Under the pieces are notes generated by a model. It ran no database searches, had not been told where the DNA came from, and was given only the letters and a program-made list of their open reading frames with translations. The position numbers were made by a program, and so were the translations under genes. A DNA stretch of 64,000 bases from Gallibacter intestinalis (GTDB taxonomy: Bacteria; Bacillota; Clostridia; Peptostreptococcales; Anaerovoracaceae). The stretch is taken from positions 124,001 through 188,000 of the forward strand of contig NZ_JADCKA010000002.1 in assembly GCF_014982745.1 (NCBI RefSeq), read 5' to 3'. Positions 1 to 8,634 of the stretch are shown piece by piece (within the stretch, counting starts at the first letter, position 1; every line of letters begins with the position of its first letter).

Positions 1-755
1 ATATAAGTCAATCTGTTTCCCGAATCATCTCTAGCAATTTTATATACCCTTGCACCAAATTCATCAGGATATGTCTTTTCATCTGTATAATCGATAATGC
101 CCTGTATCAGATTATCAACGCCATCAAGCTTTAGTGCCGAACCGAAATAACACGGTATAATGGTGCGTCGGTTTACTGCAGCTCTTATATTTTCAGTCGA
201 AATACTATCCGACTGCATATATTCCTCCATAATCTGCTCATCTCGTACAGCTAACTCTTCCTGATATTCGGGTGTTTTTAAAAGGCTGTTCATATCAACG
301 CATCTGTCATCCATCTCTTCATTTAATGCGGATAAAACCTCTTCTCTGTTATCACCGTAAATATCAGTTTTATTTACAAAAATAAATAGAGGGACCTTAT
401 ATCTTTCCAAAAGGCTTATTAACGTCCTTGTATTTCCTTGGACCCCTTTTCTTGCATCTATCACTAAAACGGCATAGTCCATAATACCTATGGCTCTTTC
501 CGTTTCAGATATTAAATCAGCATGTCCCGGTGTGTCCACAAGTATCATTTTTCTGTCGCCAAAGCTCATTTCAGCCTGTTTTGAAAAGATTGTTATACCT
601 CTTTGTCTTTCCTGAATATCATCGTCGAAAAAACTGTCTTTTTTATCTACTCTTCCGTGATGTCTTATGGCACCGCTCATATACAGCATTGCTTCTGATA
701 GGGTAGTTTTGCCGGCATCCACATGGGCAAGCATTCCCAGTACTGTTTTAGCCAT
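1..755 (-). CDS. TetM/TetO-like ribosomal protection GTPase, N-terminal part (runs off window)
   Basis: The reading frame is open from the ATG at 753-755 to the window edge, about 251 codons. It begins MAKTVLGMLAHVDAGKTT, the G1 loop of EF-G-type GTPases (residues 10-18). QRGIT (G2), DTPGH (G3) and NKTD (G4) follow in the usual order. The AHVDAGKTTLSE start and the SGAI..G.VD stretch resemble Tet(M)/Tet(O) ribosomal protection proteins, which expel tetracycline from the ribosome, more than housekeeping EF-G. Many clostridia carry chromosomal members with no proven resistance role. The ATG directly follows the TAA of the upstream nitroreductase gene, so the two are probably translationally coupled. 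Domains II-V lie outside the window, so the subfamily cannot be fixed. Confidence 0.8.
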   Translation of the reverse strand, partial: MAKTVLGMLAHVDAGKTTLSEAMLYMSGAIRHHGRVDKKDSFFDDDIQERQRGITIFSKQAEMSFGDRKMILVDTPGHADLISETERAIGIMDYAVLVIDARKGVQGNTRTLISLLERYKVPLFIFVNKTDIYGDNREEVLSALNEEMDDRCVDMNSLLKTPEYQEELAVRDEQIMEEYMQSDSISTENIRAAVNRRTIIPCYFGSALKLDGVDNLIQGIIDYTDEKTYPDEFGARVYKIARDDSGNRLTY

Positions 756-1496
756 TTAAAACTCCTCCTCTCGGAAAAAAAGGCCACCATTCCCAAACTC
801 CCAGTGACCCTTTCCTGCTCCTACCTGAAAGTGAAATTTAGCAATACCAAGATCATACATATTTAGAGGATTAGGTTCCTTAACTCTGGCATTAACATTT
901 CCTCCGGAATAATAAAACTTAACAGGTTGCTTATTCATTGCCGAAGGGGCTTTTGAGACCATTCTAATACCTTCAATAAACCAGTTAGGGGGTTCTTCTT
1001 CGCTGTAAAACAAATCCTCTATTTTTTTACTTTTAACAAGCTTATGCATGCTTTTTCTTATAAGTTTCTCTTTGCTAGTTTCCTTTGGCTTTACTCTACC
1101 AAATACTATTGCACAGCGGAAAATTTGACCTTTTTCCACCGTACATCTGCATTTCTTTTTGTCAAAAGTGCCACCAACCCAGCAGGTTCCAAGACCGAGC
1201 ATTTCACAGGTAAGCACCAGCTCTTCTCCGTAATATCCAAGCTTTTCCTCTATTAAAGGATCTCCGGCAGGGCCCACCAGGGCAATATAATTTCTCACGC
1301 CGGAAAAGGTCCCGTATCCGCCTTTAACTCCCTGAAAACCCTGGTTTTCATCTATCATAAGCTGGATATTGAGACCTTCTCTTAAATTAGTTCTTTCCAC
1401 TATATCACGGAGAATCATTACTTGATCTATAGTTGGAAGTTCACTTGTATATGAACGCCTTGATATTCTTGATAATATCGCCTTTTTATAGTCCAT
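756..1496 (-). CDS. Nitroreductase-family protein
   Basis: This 246-residue protein has the nitroreductase (FMN-dependent oxidoreductase) signature SRRSYTSELP near the N-terminus and APSAMNKQPVKFYY in the second half, the two segments that contact FMN in the family. The centre carries a G-L-G-T-C-W-V-G motif typical of the Clostridial TM-nitroreductase subgroup. I place the start at the ATG at 1494-1496 because AGGAG lies 7-8 nt upstream; an in-frame ATG 21 nt earlier would overlap the preceding gene and lacks a good site. It lies between a shikimate-kinase-like gene and a TetM-like GTPase in one transcriptional direction. The substrate cannot be told from sequence. Confidence 0.8.
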   Translation of the reverse strand: MDYKKAILSRISRRSYTSELPTIDQVMILRDIVERTNLREGLNIQLMIDENQGFQGVKGGYGTFSGVRNYIALVGPAGDPLIEEKLGYYGEELVLTCEMLGLGTCWVGGTFDKKKCRCTVEKGQIFRCAIVFGRVKPKETSKEKLIRKSMHKLVKSKKIEDLFYSEEEPPNWFIEGIRMVSKAPSAMNKQPVKFYYSGGNVNARVKEPNPLNMYDLGIAKFHFQVGAGKGHWEFGNGGLFFREEEF

Positions 1497-1500
1497 CAGA

Positions 1501-2016
1501 TTATTCTCCTGAAACAAAATGTGATTTTATAAGCTCCATAGACTCGCCAACGGTGAGTCCAGAAACATTTACTGTAATGTCAGCATATTTTTCATAAAGT
1601 GGCTTTCTTTCATCGTAAAGATCCTGTAAGGTCCATCCGTCTTTTATGGAAACTCCTCTTTCTCTTAAGTCTCCCAGTCTTTCCTCAAGTTCCTTACATG
1701 TTATATCAAGATAAACCACAGTACCTTGTGCTTTAAGATTTTCCATGGCCTTTTCACCGTATACAACGCTTCCGCCTGTGGCAATAACGGTATTTTCCAC
1801 ATCAATGGCAGCATTGACTTCCTCTTCGATAACATTAAAACCCTCAGGACCGTGGATATTTAAAAGTTCCTCAAGTCTCATACCCTTTACATGCTGAATC
1901 AAAATATCGGAGTCTATAAAATCCATTCCCATATTTTTAGCTAATATTACGCCATTTGTGCTTTTGCCACTTCCAGGCATACCAATTAAAATTATATTAT
2001 TTTTTGAATTAGTCAT
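1501..2016 (-). CDS. Shikimate-kinase-like P-loop kinase
   Basis: The 171-residue protein has a Walker A loop GMPGSGKST (residues 12-20), the D-x-D magnesium/shikimate pair (D35, D37), ATGGS (79-83) and a late ERKPLY...AD segment, all in the order of shikimate kinase (AroK), which phosphorylates shikimate with ATP. The family's FRxxE motif reads FNVIEE here, so the arginine that normally holds the shikimate carboxylate is Asn61, and the third glycine of the GGG motif is Ser83. The substrate may therefore differ. The ATG at 2014-2016 has GAGG 8 nt upstream; a longer start at 2037 would overlap the permease gene. No other aro gene is nearby. Confidence 0.75.
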   Translation of the reverse strand: MTNSKNNIILIGMPGSGKSTNGVILAKNMGMDFIDSDILIQHVKGMRLEELLNIHGPEGFNVIEEEVNAAIDVENTVIATGGSVVYGEKAMENLKAQGTVVYLDITCKELEERLGDLRERGVSIKDGWTLQDLYDERKPLYEKYADITVNVSGLTVGESMELIKSHFVSGE

Positions 2017-2029
2017 TTCTCTGTCCTCA

Positions 2030-5000
2030 TCAATCATTTGCCTTCATGGATTCAACCATATCAATCTTTCTGATGCTGCGTCTCATTATAAGGTTTACAA
2101 GGAAAGTAAATATTCCCATTATTACAAATGACAAAACATAGCTTAGCAGATAGATGTTTCTGCCAAACATCATTCCTCCTACCTCTGCGGTCTTTATAAC
2201 AAATCTATGCAAAGCCAGTCCCAAAGGTAATCCGCAAATCATTCCCAGTACTGCAAGTATATTTATTTCTCTGAATATGTAAGAAGATACTTCCCTTTCA
2301 TAAAATCCCAAAACCTTTATCGTTGCCAGTTCTTTTTTTCGCTCGCTTACATTAACATTAGTGAGGTTGTACAGAACTATAATAGAAAGTCCTCCTGCAG
2401 AAATAATCAGCACCATTACAATGTAATCTATGTTCTTTACAGAATCATTAAAGTTCTGACTAATGGTATCCGTTGCAAGAACATATTCAACATCCGGTTC
2501 ATTCATGACATCACGTACAAGGGAATCTGTATCTTCGCTTTCTGCGACTTTATCTTTAATATCTACATAAAGAGTTGAATAATCTGGAGCTTTTCCAAAT
2601 GCATCTTCATATGTATCAGCATTCACAAATCCTACGCTGCCCACATAATTTTCACAGATGCCGCTAACCTTCATTTCCTTTTCTTCACCACTGTCAAGAG
2701 TTACAGTTACTGTATCACCTGTTTTAACATCAAGCACCTCACACATTTTCTCGGAAAGCACAACTTCCCCACTTTTAAGTTCAAGGGCTTCATGTCCAGT
2801 TCTTGTTCTTATATCTACAAAATCAGACAAAGCTTTTTGATTTTCAGGCACTGTGAGAGTAAATGTCTCCTTATCACCATTAAATGCAACCTCTGCATTT
2901 TCCTCTGCAAAGAATCCTTGCTTTTCATATATATCCTTCGACGGCTTCCATTTATCCTTATCAACGGAAATTGTCATATCATATTTGAAGATTTCACCAT
3001 ACTGAATTCCAACTATATCATTTATGGAATCCCGTATTCCAAATCCTGTAAGCAATAATGCAAAGCAGCCAGCCATACCTATTATAGTCATCAAAAATCT
3101 CTTCTTATATCTAAACAAATTTCTGAGAGTGACCTTTCTAGTAAACTTAAGCCTGCTCCATATTGGTGTTATTCTTTCCATAAGGATTCGCTTACCTGCC
3201 TCAGGAGCCTTAGGCTGAAGCAGAGAAGCCGGCTTTTCTTTAAGCTCTCCTCTGCAAGAAAAGTATATTGTAAAGAGTATTACAGCAATTGTAACCGCGC
3301 CTATTGCAAGGGCCATAGGCCATATGAACTTAGTTGTAACCTCCGGTATGTTATACATCATTGCATATGCGTTGGAAATAACTTTAGGAAATATTACAAA
3401 ACCTAAAGACATTCCTACAGCTGAACCGATTAAGGATGCTACAAAACCGTAAACGAGATAATAGTTTCTAATGACTCCATTGGTATATCCAAGGGATTTA
3501 AGAGTTCCCACACGGCCTCTTTCCTCTTCTATCATCCTTGTCATGGTAGTAAGAACTACAAGAGCTGCCACCAGGAAAAAGAATACCGGGAAAATCCTAG
3601 CTATGGCTGCCACCTTGTCTGTGTCGCTTTCATAGCTTGAGATACCCTGAGCATCAAGTCTTCCGGAAATGTACCATTTGCCAGTTTCTATTTCATCAAT
3701 TTCCTTTTGAGCATCATCCAGCTGCTTTTCAGCACTGGCAAAGCTCTCATTGGCAGTTGCAAGACCGTCTCTGTACTCTGCCCAGCCCTCTTCTATATCA
3801 TTAAGATTACCCACAAGCTCAGCTCTCTGGGCTGTAAGTTCTTGCTTAGTTTTCTTAAGCTCAACCCTTTGATCCTGAAGCTGTACCTTCTGAGCTTTTA
3901 AGTCTGACTTTTGCTTATTCAAATCAGAAAGCTGCTGTTTTAAAGAATTTAACTGGCCTGATACCTTGGATTCGTTTTCCTCTATCAGTTTAAGACCGCT
4001 TTCTGCCTGACCTCTAGTAGCCTGCAGTTCCTTTAACTGAGCTTCAAGCTGTGCTTTTAGTGTTTCATCTGTAGTTATGGCAATCTGAGTTTCTAAGTTT
4101 TTTTCTGCTTCCTTTATTGCAGCTATGCTTTCCTCAGTTTTACTCTTTTCAGCGGATAGTTGAGTAAGCCCGCTTTCCGCTTGGGAAATACCATCATTGA
4201 TTTGAACTATACCGTCGTCTATCTGTTTAATACCGTCATCTATCTGCGGCAGACCTTCATCAATCTGAGATATACCGCTGTTAACCTGACTTAATCCGTC
4301 ATCTATCTGCGATATGCCGTCAGTAACCTTTTGCTGGTTTTCAACTAGCATTTTGCGACTGTCTTCCAGCTCTGCCAAGGCTTCAGCCTTTTCTTTTTCA
4401 TATTCGGCACGACTCTTGTTAAGCTCTTCCTGAGCTTCGTCCTTAAGCTCCTTATATCTTATGTTTGACTGTTCTTTGCCGACTGCTTCAAGCTTATCAA
4501 GTATTTCCTCAGACCAATCCTTGTATTCATCGGAAAATGTATCTTTATCTATATCACTAATCTTCCCATAAAGAGCTGTATATGTCACATCGCTGTCGTC
4601 TTCCTGAACATATATGCCTAGAGCAACGCTTCCTTTACCTATGGTTGTAACCTCTCCCATTGTAGACATGAGAACTGGAGAATAAGCTATACCTGTTGCC
4701 TTATATTCTCTGCCATCTGAAGTGGTAAATACATCTCCAATCTTAGCTTCATAGCTGTATCTGTTAGGCACCTCGATGATGCATTCATTATCATTTTTAG
4801 GGATATCGCCTTCGAGCAAAGTAAATTTATTTAGTCTGTCCTTATCGTTAAAATCTATATGAAAAATTCTAGTTTCCAAATTTTCACCTTCGCTGTCGCT
4901 GACCATTATATCTTCTTGTTCAATAGCCATAACATCTGAAACATAGGAAAGATCACCCACAGCTTTAACATTTTCATCTAAAAAGCCGAGAGTGCTCTGT

Positions 5001-5188
5001 ATATAGAAGTCGTAAAGATTACTCTCCTCAAAATATTCATTTGCGCTGTCTTTCATGTCCGGTGTAGTTGCCAAAAGACCTGCAAGAAAACCTGTACCCA
5101 GTGCTACTATGCTGACTATGGCAAGGAATCTTGAAAGGCTTCCCTTTACGGACCTTACGGACATTTTAATAAAGTTCTTTTTAGTCAT
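2030..5188 (-). CDS. ABC transporter permease, FtsX/MacB type, with coiled-coil extracytoplasmic domain
   Basis: This 1052-residue membrane protein has one N-terminal membrane segment (about residues 20-42), a large extracytoplasmic region, then an FtsX-type permease block (about 530-640) and a second one at the C-terminus (about 915-1040). Between residues about 250 and 500 lies a long coiled coil. Inside it, residues about 288-343 are a run of near-perfect seven-residue units of the form Q-I-D-D-G-I/L-x. This layout is typical of large Firmicutes permeases that act mechanically, moving peptides, lipids or lipoproteins or signalling across the membrane, rather than by channel transport. It starts 7 nt after its ATPase gene with AAGGA upstream of the ATG and clearly forms a pair with it. 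Confidence 0.9.
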   Translation of the reverse strand: MTKKNFIKMSVRSVKGSLSRFLAIVSIVALGTGFLAGLLATTPDMKDSANEYFEESNLYDFYIQSTLGFLDENVKAVGDLSYVSDVMAIEQEDIMVSDSEGENLETRIFHIDFNDKDRLNKFTLLEGDIPKNDNECIIEVPNRYSYEAKIGDVFTTSDGREYKATGIAYSPVLMSTMGEVTTIGKGSVALGIYVQEDDSDVTYTALYGKISDIDKDTFSDEYKDWSEEILDKLEAVGKEQSNIRYKELKDEAQEELNKSRAEYEKEKAEALAELEDSRKMLVENQQKVTDGISQIDDGLSQVNSGISQIDEGLPQIDDGIKQIDDGIVQINDGISQAESGLTQLSAEKSKTEESIAAIKEAEKNLETQIAITTDETLKAQLEAQLKELQATRGQAESGLKLIEENESKVSGQLNSLKQQLSDLNKQKSDLKAQKVQLQDQRVELKKTKQELTAQRAELVGNLNDIEEGWAEYRDGLATANESFASAEKQLDDAQKEIDEIETGKWYISGRLDAQGISSYESDTDKVAAIARIFPVFFFLVAALVVLTTMTRMIEEERGRVGTLKSLGYTNGVIRNYYLVYGFVASLIGSAVGMSLGFVIFPKVISNAYAMMYNIPEVTTKFIWPMALAIGAVTIAVILFTIYFSCRGELKEKPASLLQPKAPEAGKRILMERITPIWSRLKFTRKVTLRNLFRYKKRFLMTIIGMAGCFALLLTGFGIRDSINDIVGIQYGEIFKYDMTISVDKDKWKPSKDIYEKQGFFAEENAEVAFNGDKETFTLTVPENQKALSDFVDIRTRTGHEALELKSGEVVLSEKMCEVLDVKTGDTVTVTLDSGEEKEMKVSGICENYVGSVGFVNADTYEDAFGKAPDYSTLYVDIKDKVAESEDTDSLVRDVMNEPDVEYVLATDTISQNFNDSVKNIDYIVMVLIISAGGLSIIVLYNLTNVNVSERKKELATIKVLGFYEREVSSYIFREINILAVLGMICGLPLGLALHRFVIKTAEVGGMMFGRNIYLLSYVLSFVIMGIFTFLVNLIMRRSIRKIDMVESMKAND

Positions 5189-5195
5189 ACATTCC

Positions 5196-5900
5196 TTACC
5201 ACTCTATTTGACTTATCGGTACAGGATTTTCATTTAATCTCATATCTGTAACAGTACCGTTCTTTACCTGAATAACTCTGTCTGCCATTGGAACAATAGC
5301 CTGATTATGAGTTATAACGATAACCGTTTGATTTCTCTGCCTACATGTATCGTGAAGCAGTTGAAGTATGTTTTTACCCGTAATATAATCCAAAGCCCCT
5401 GTTGGCTCATCACAGAGAAGTATCTTAGGATTTTTAGCAAGAGCTCTGGCAATGGATACTCTCTGCTGCTCACCTCCGGAAAGCTGAGCTGGAAAGTTAT
5501 TCATTCTATTGCCCAGACCTACTTCTCTTAACACTTCCGCAGCATCAAGGGGATCTTTACATATTTCTGAAGCAAGTTCCACATTTTCCAATGCAGTCAA
5601 ATTTTGCACCAGATTATAGAACTGAAAAACAAAACCCACATCGTATCTACGATATGATGTGAGCTCTCTGTCATTAAGTCGGCTGATTTCTCTGCCGTCA
5701 AGATATACCGAGCCTTCATCGCAACTGTCCATACCGCCTAAAATGTTCAGAAGTGTCGTCTTACCTGCACCGCTTGGTCCAACTATAACGCAGAATTCTC
5801 CCTGACCAATTTCAAAGCCGATATGATCAAGGGCAGATATCTTTTGGTCTCCCATTTTATAATACTTACTGACATTATTAAATTTGACATATTGCGACAT
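5196..5900 (-). CDS. ABC transporter ATP-binding protein (MacB/LolD family)
   Basis: This 234-residue ATPase shows Walker [10 protein letters not shown], a Q-loop in FVFQFYNL, the signature LSGGEQQR, Walker [13 protein letters not shown] and the switch histidine in ITHN. These are the marks of the MacB/LolD/FtsE-type subfamily that partners FtsX-like permeases. The ATG has AGAGG nearby and lies 37 nt after the SGNH hydrolase stop, so it may share that gene's transcript. It powers the permease encoded immediately downstream. Nothing in the sequence identifies the substrate. Confidence 0.93.
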   Translation of the reverse strand: MSQYVKFNNVSKYYKMGDQKISALDHIGFEIGQGEFCVIVGPSGAGKTTLLNILGGMDSCDEGSVYLDGREISRLNDRELTSYRRYDVGFVFQFYNLVQNLTALENVELASEICKDPLDAAEVLREVGLGNRMNNFPAQLSGGEQQRVSIARALAKNPKILLCDEPTGALDYITGKNILQLLHDTCRQRNQTVIVITHNQAIVPMADRVIQVKNGTVTDMRLNENPVPISQIEW

Positions 5901-5937
5901 AAAACTACCTCTTTATAAAGTAATATCTTATAGATTA

Positions 5938-6651
5938 TTATAAATCGGGTATAAGTCCACAGTCAAGGAGAGCCTTACTTATAAGCTCATGGCCTTTTTC
6001 ATTGGGATGCATACCATCGGTACATATATAATCCTGTATATTTCTATGACTTAAAAATATCCTTCGTATATCCAGAACCATAACACTCTCTCTTTGTGCC
6101 AAGTCAAATATTATGTCGTTATACATCTCATGCCATCTGTAAATGAAATCCTTATTACCTAAAAATTTTAGTATGTTTTCTCTGGAAAGTCCTTGGCTGA
6201 CCCATTCAAAAAATCTAAGATAATCTATCGGAGGCAGAGAAAGAAGCACAGGGACACAATTTGCAGCTTTAACTGCTTTAATTAATCTCTCATATTCTTC
6301 TCTGAATCTTTCCGGTGGCACTGCTGATTCATGTTCAGCATAGGGATCTCTTGCAATCTCACTCCATTTAAAATTACAGTCATTACCGCCAAATTCCAAC
6401 ACTACAATGCTACAATTTTTTATTTTATCTACATTTTTCCTAAAAATCTCTATGCCTTTGCTCACAGTACATCCGAATTTAGAAAGATTATCAATTACCA
6501 ATCCTTTACTCTCAGATATTATATCCACAAAATTCTTTTTTACTTTCCTGTATTTTTTCTTTATATCGTCATAGACTATACCTTTAGATACACTGTCTCC
6601 AAAGATAGCTATTTTCGTTTTTTTAAGATCAATCATATTTATGTTTTCCAT
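5938..6651 (-). CDS. SGNH/GDSL-family hydrolase
   Basis: This 237-residue protein contains the SGNH blocks in order: GDSVS with the nucleophile serine (about residues 18-22), a block III GGND, and DGMHPNEKGH with the catalytic Asp-His pair near the C-terminus. Such enzymes are esterases or lipases acting on acyl or acetyl esters. There is no signal peptide, so it probably acts in the cytoplasm. The ATG has AAGGA about 8 nt upstream. It is the first gene of a possible minus-strand operon reaching the window start, and its promoter is entwined with that of the divergent DUF1836 regulator. Confidence 0.82.
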   Translation of the reverse strand: MENINMIDLKKTKIAIFGDSVSKGIVYDDIKKKYRKVKKNFVDIISESKGLVIDNLSKFGCTVSKGIEIFRKNVDKIKNCSIVVLEFGGNDCNFKWSEIARDPYAEHESAVPPERFREEYERLIKAVKAANCVPVLLSLPPIDYLRFFEWVSQGLSRENILKFLGNKDFIYRWHEMYNDIIFDLAQRESVMVLDIRRIFLSHRNIQDYICTDGMHPNEKGHELISKALLDCGLIPDL

Positions 6652-6701
6652 ATATGCAGTCCTTTTTTTAGTTTTAAATATATTAAAATATGTTTTTCAT
6701 T

Positions 6702-6730
6702 ACTATATCATATAATATTAATTTTGTAAA
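6702..6730 (-). promoter_or_regulatory. Promoter of the SGNH hydrolase gene
   Basis: Read on the minus strand, TTTACA (6725-6730) is followed after 17 nt by TATAGT (6702-6707), a good sigma-A promoter. The -35 box lies inside the left arm of the dyad at 6724-6741. Confidence 0.65.
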
Positions 6731-6741
6731 TTGATTTACAA
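6724..6741. promoter_or_regulatory. Perfect 18-bp dyad, candidate operator shared by two divergent promoters
   Basis: The sequence TTGTAAATTGATTTACAA is an inverted repeat with 8-bp perfect arms and a 2-bp centre. It contains the -35 box of the leftward promoter (6725-6730) and that of the rightward promoter (6731-6736), back to back. A dimeric regulator bound here would block or shape both promoters. The divergent gene encodes a DUF1836 protein with a predicted helix-turn-helix, the natural candidate; that link is inference. Confidence 0.6.
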
Positions 6742-6758
6742 TTCTATTATCATATAGT
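6731..6758 (+). promoter_or_regulatory. Promoter of the DUF1836-dacA unit
   Basis: TTGATT (6731-6736) and TATAGT (6753-6758) are separated by 16 nt, placing transcription start near 6765. The ribosome binding site TTGGAGG follows about 9 nt later. The -35 lies in the dyad centre and right arm. Confidence 0.6.
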
Positions 6759-6786
6759 ACAATCATTTATTATTGGAGGTTTAAAT

Positions 6787-7290
6787 ATGGAAAAAGAAAA
6801 TAACAATACCGATATTAAATCATTATTCACTAAAAAAAGACCAGAACACTGGAATATGATTCCCGATCTTGATCTTTATATGGATCAGATTATTGAATAT
6901 ATGAAACGACAACATCCAGGCTTTGACGTCAATGAAAAACTGACTTCGTCCATGGTTAACAACTATACCAAGCAGGGACTTATGCCACGCTCAAATGGTA
7001 AAAAATATGGTCGTGAACACATAGCCTGGCTGACAGCGATTTGTCTTATCAAACAAATCGTTTCTGTAAACGATACTAAAGTCCTTTTAGATGAGCATAT
7101 GAAATATGAAAAAACTGAAGACTTTTATGAAAAATACATTGAAATTCTTGACCGTGAGTTTAAAAATATGGATAATTTATTGAGTAATCAGGATAAAGAA
7201 AAAAAAGCAGAACTTGCCCTTGAACTTGCTGTTGCAAGTTATGCAAGAAAACTCGCATGTCAGTGCCTGATAAACTCACTGAAAGAATAG
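6787..7290 (+). CDS. DUF1836 domain protein, putative MerR-like transcription regulator
   Basis: This 167-residue protein matches the DUF1836 pattern, in which a helical N-terminal region (M-Y-M-D-Q-I...LTSSMVNNYTKQGLMP) is followed by KKYGREHIAWL. The segment around residues 57-90 reads like the winged-helix DNA-binding part of MerR proteins (NNYTKQGL...Y.REHI). Such proteins are thought to be regulators, but targets are largely unknown. It has a strong GGAGG site before the ATG at 6787. It is divergent from the SGNH hydrolase across a shared dyad and lies 12 nt upstream of the D,D-carboxypeptidase gene. Autoregulation and control of the leftward operon are inferred. Confidence 0.75.
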   Translation: MEKENNNTDIKSLFTKKRPEHWNMIPDLDLYMDQIIEYMKRQHPGFDVNEKLTSSMVNNYTKQGLMPRSNGKKYGREHIAWLTAICLIKQIVSVNDTKVLLDEHMKYEKTEDFYEKYIEILDREFKNMDNLLSNQDKEKKAELALELAVASYARKLACQCLINSLKE

Positions 7291-7302
7291 GATAATGATT
7301 AA

Positions 7303-8592
7303 GTGCTTATAAAATACTTTACAAAACGTAAACTCATAACAGCGACTGTCGCGCTTATACTGGCAGCCGCTTTTCTGGTACCTTCCATTGCAAAAGGCGC
7401 GGCATCCGATTCTGCGGATGCTCTTTCATCTGTTAAAGTCAAATCTTCATATGCAGTTGTTATGGATGCCAACAGCGGCAATATTCTGTACGATAAAAGC
7501 GGAGATGAAACAATTTATCCTGCCAGCACCAGTAAAATACTCACATGTATAGTCGCAATTGAAAATTCAGATATGGATGACATAGTAACTGTATCTCAAA
7601 ACGCTTTAAAGGGTCAGGAAAATAACGGTGCCCATATCGGTCTTAAAGCCGGCGAAAAGCTGACAATGAAAGATGCATTGTACGCTATGATGCTGGAAAG
7701 TGCCAATGACGCAGCTATTGCCATTGCAGAATCCATCAGCGGTAGCGAAGAGGAGTTTGCAAAGCTATTAAACGAGAAAGCAAAGGAACTGGGACTTGAA
7801 AATTCCCATTTCGTTACACCAAACGGTCTCTTTGATGATGAGCATTATACTACTGCAAAAGATCTTGCCATTATCACAAAGTACGCTATGGAAAACGAAG
7901 AATTTCTTAAAATATTTAGTGCATATAAGTATATAATGTCTCCTACTAATATGAGAAGTGATGAGCTTGACATATACACTTCCCATAAGATGACAAAATA
8001 TAAAAGCATGGAATATGACGGAATAATAGGCGGTAAAACAGGCTACATTGAGGAATCAAAATGCAATGTAGTGACAGCGGCTGAACGAAACGGAATTAAG
8101 CTCATATGCGTCACAGCCAAATGCGATAACATAATAGATGCATATAACGACTCCACTAAGCTTCTTGACAGCAGTTTTGAAAACTATTCAAAGGTTAAAA
8201 TATCTGCATCCGAAAATCAGGAAAAATTTGAAGACATGCTAAAAAGTTCAAATTACAAAATAAAACATTCTTCAATTTCTGATGACGACTTATCCGCTGT
8301 AATACCAAAAGATGCAGATGTTTCTCAGATAACATATAAGATAAAAGAAGAAAAGGCATCCTATCCCATTAAGGAAGGCGATGTGACTGGAAAACTACAA
8401 ATGATGTATGATGGTAATATTGTAGGAACTGCAGACATAACCGCTGATAAGGACCTCAGCTTTTGGGGTTATGCCATGTCCATAGCTGTAAAAGTAATAC
8501 TTGGCATTGCAATACTTTTAATAATTACAATTGTTGTATTGCGTATATATTTTACATCCAAGAGAAAACGAAAAAAAATCTCTCGACGATAA
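7303..8592 (+). CDS. dacA: D-alanyl-D-alanine carboxypeptidase (penicillin-binding protein 5/6 type, S11)
   Basis: The 429-residue protein has an N-terminal membrane or signal segment (about residues 11-30) and the three penicillin-binding motifs: S75-T-S-K78, S133-A-N135 and K245-T-G247. A C-terminal membrane helix (about 397-418) is followed by a basic tail. It removes the terminal D-alanine from peptidoglycan stem peptides on the outer face of the membrane. The N-terminal catalytic domain has the usual PBP5 length; the C-terminal true transmembrane anchor replaces the amphipathic helix of E. coli PBP5. The start is the GTG at 7303 with AGGA about 11 nt upstream; no better ATG exists in frame. 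The stop codon lies within the terminator loop. Confidence 0.93.
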   Translation: MLIKYFTKRKLITATVALILAAAFLVPSIAKGAASDSADALSSVKVKSSYAVVMDANSGNILYDKSGDETIYPASTSKILTCIVAIENSDMDDIVTVSQNALKGQENNGAHIGLKAGEKLTMKDALYAMMLESANDAAIAIAESISGSEEEFAKLLNEKAKELGLENSHFVTPNGLFDDEHYTTAKDLAIITKYAMENEEFLKIFSAYKYIMSPTNMRSDELDIYTSHKMTKYKSMEYDGIIGGKTGYIEESKCNVVTAAERNGIKLICVTAKCDNIIDAYNDSTKLLDSSFENYSKVKISASENQEKFEDMLKSSNYKIKHSSISDDDLSAVIPKDADVSQITYKIKEEKASYPIKEGDVTGKLQMMYDGNIVGTADITADKDLSFWGYAMSIAVKVILGIAILLIITIVVLRIYFTSKRKRKKISRR

Positions 8593-8611
8593 TCGTCGAG
8601 AGTATTTTTTT
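8571..8611. terminator. Bidirectional intrinsic terminator (dacA / 6S RNA)
   Basis: CTCTCGAC (8580-8587) pairs with GTCGAGAG (8595-8602), with possible extension inward. T7 follows on the plus strand (8605-8611), and A8 precedes it (8571-8578), giving a U-run on the minus strand. It can end dacA from the left and the 6S RNA transcript from the right. The dacA stop TAA (8590-8592) is in the loop. Confidence 0.85.
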
Positions 8612-8634
8612 AGCCTATGATAAACCAATTCTTA

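Noticed and set aside
1-755. Tetracycline resistance gene acquired on a mobile element
   Set aside because: No insertion sequence, integrase or repeat is near, the composition resembles the neighbours and the gene is tightly packed in the operon. It looks chromosomal and old.
4160-4325. CRISPR-like or satellite repeat suspected from repeated TATCTG-type units
   Set aside because: The repeat period is 21 nt, in frame with the permease, and encodes heptads of a coiled coil. No spacers are present.
6331-6729. A 132-codon frame opposite the SGNH hydrolase gene
   Set aside because: Composition is that of an antisense frame, it has no ribosome binding site and it would run through the divergent promoter and operator.
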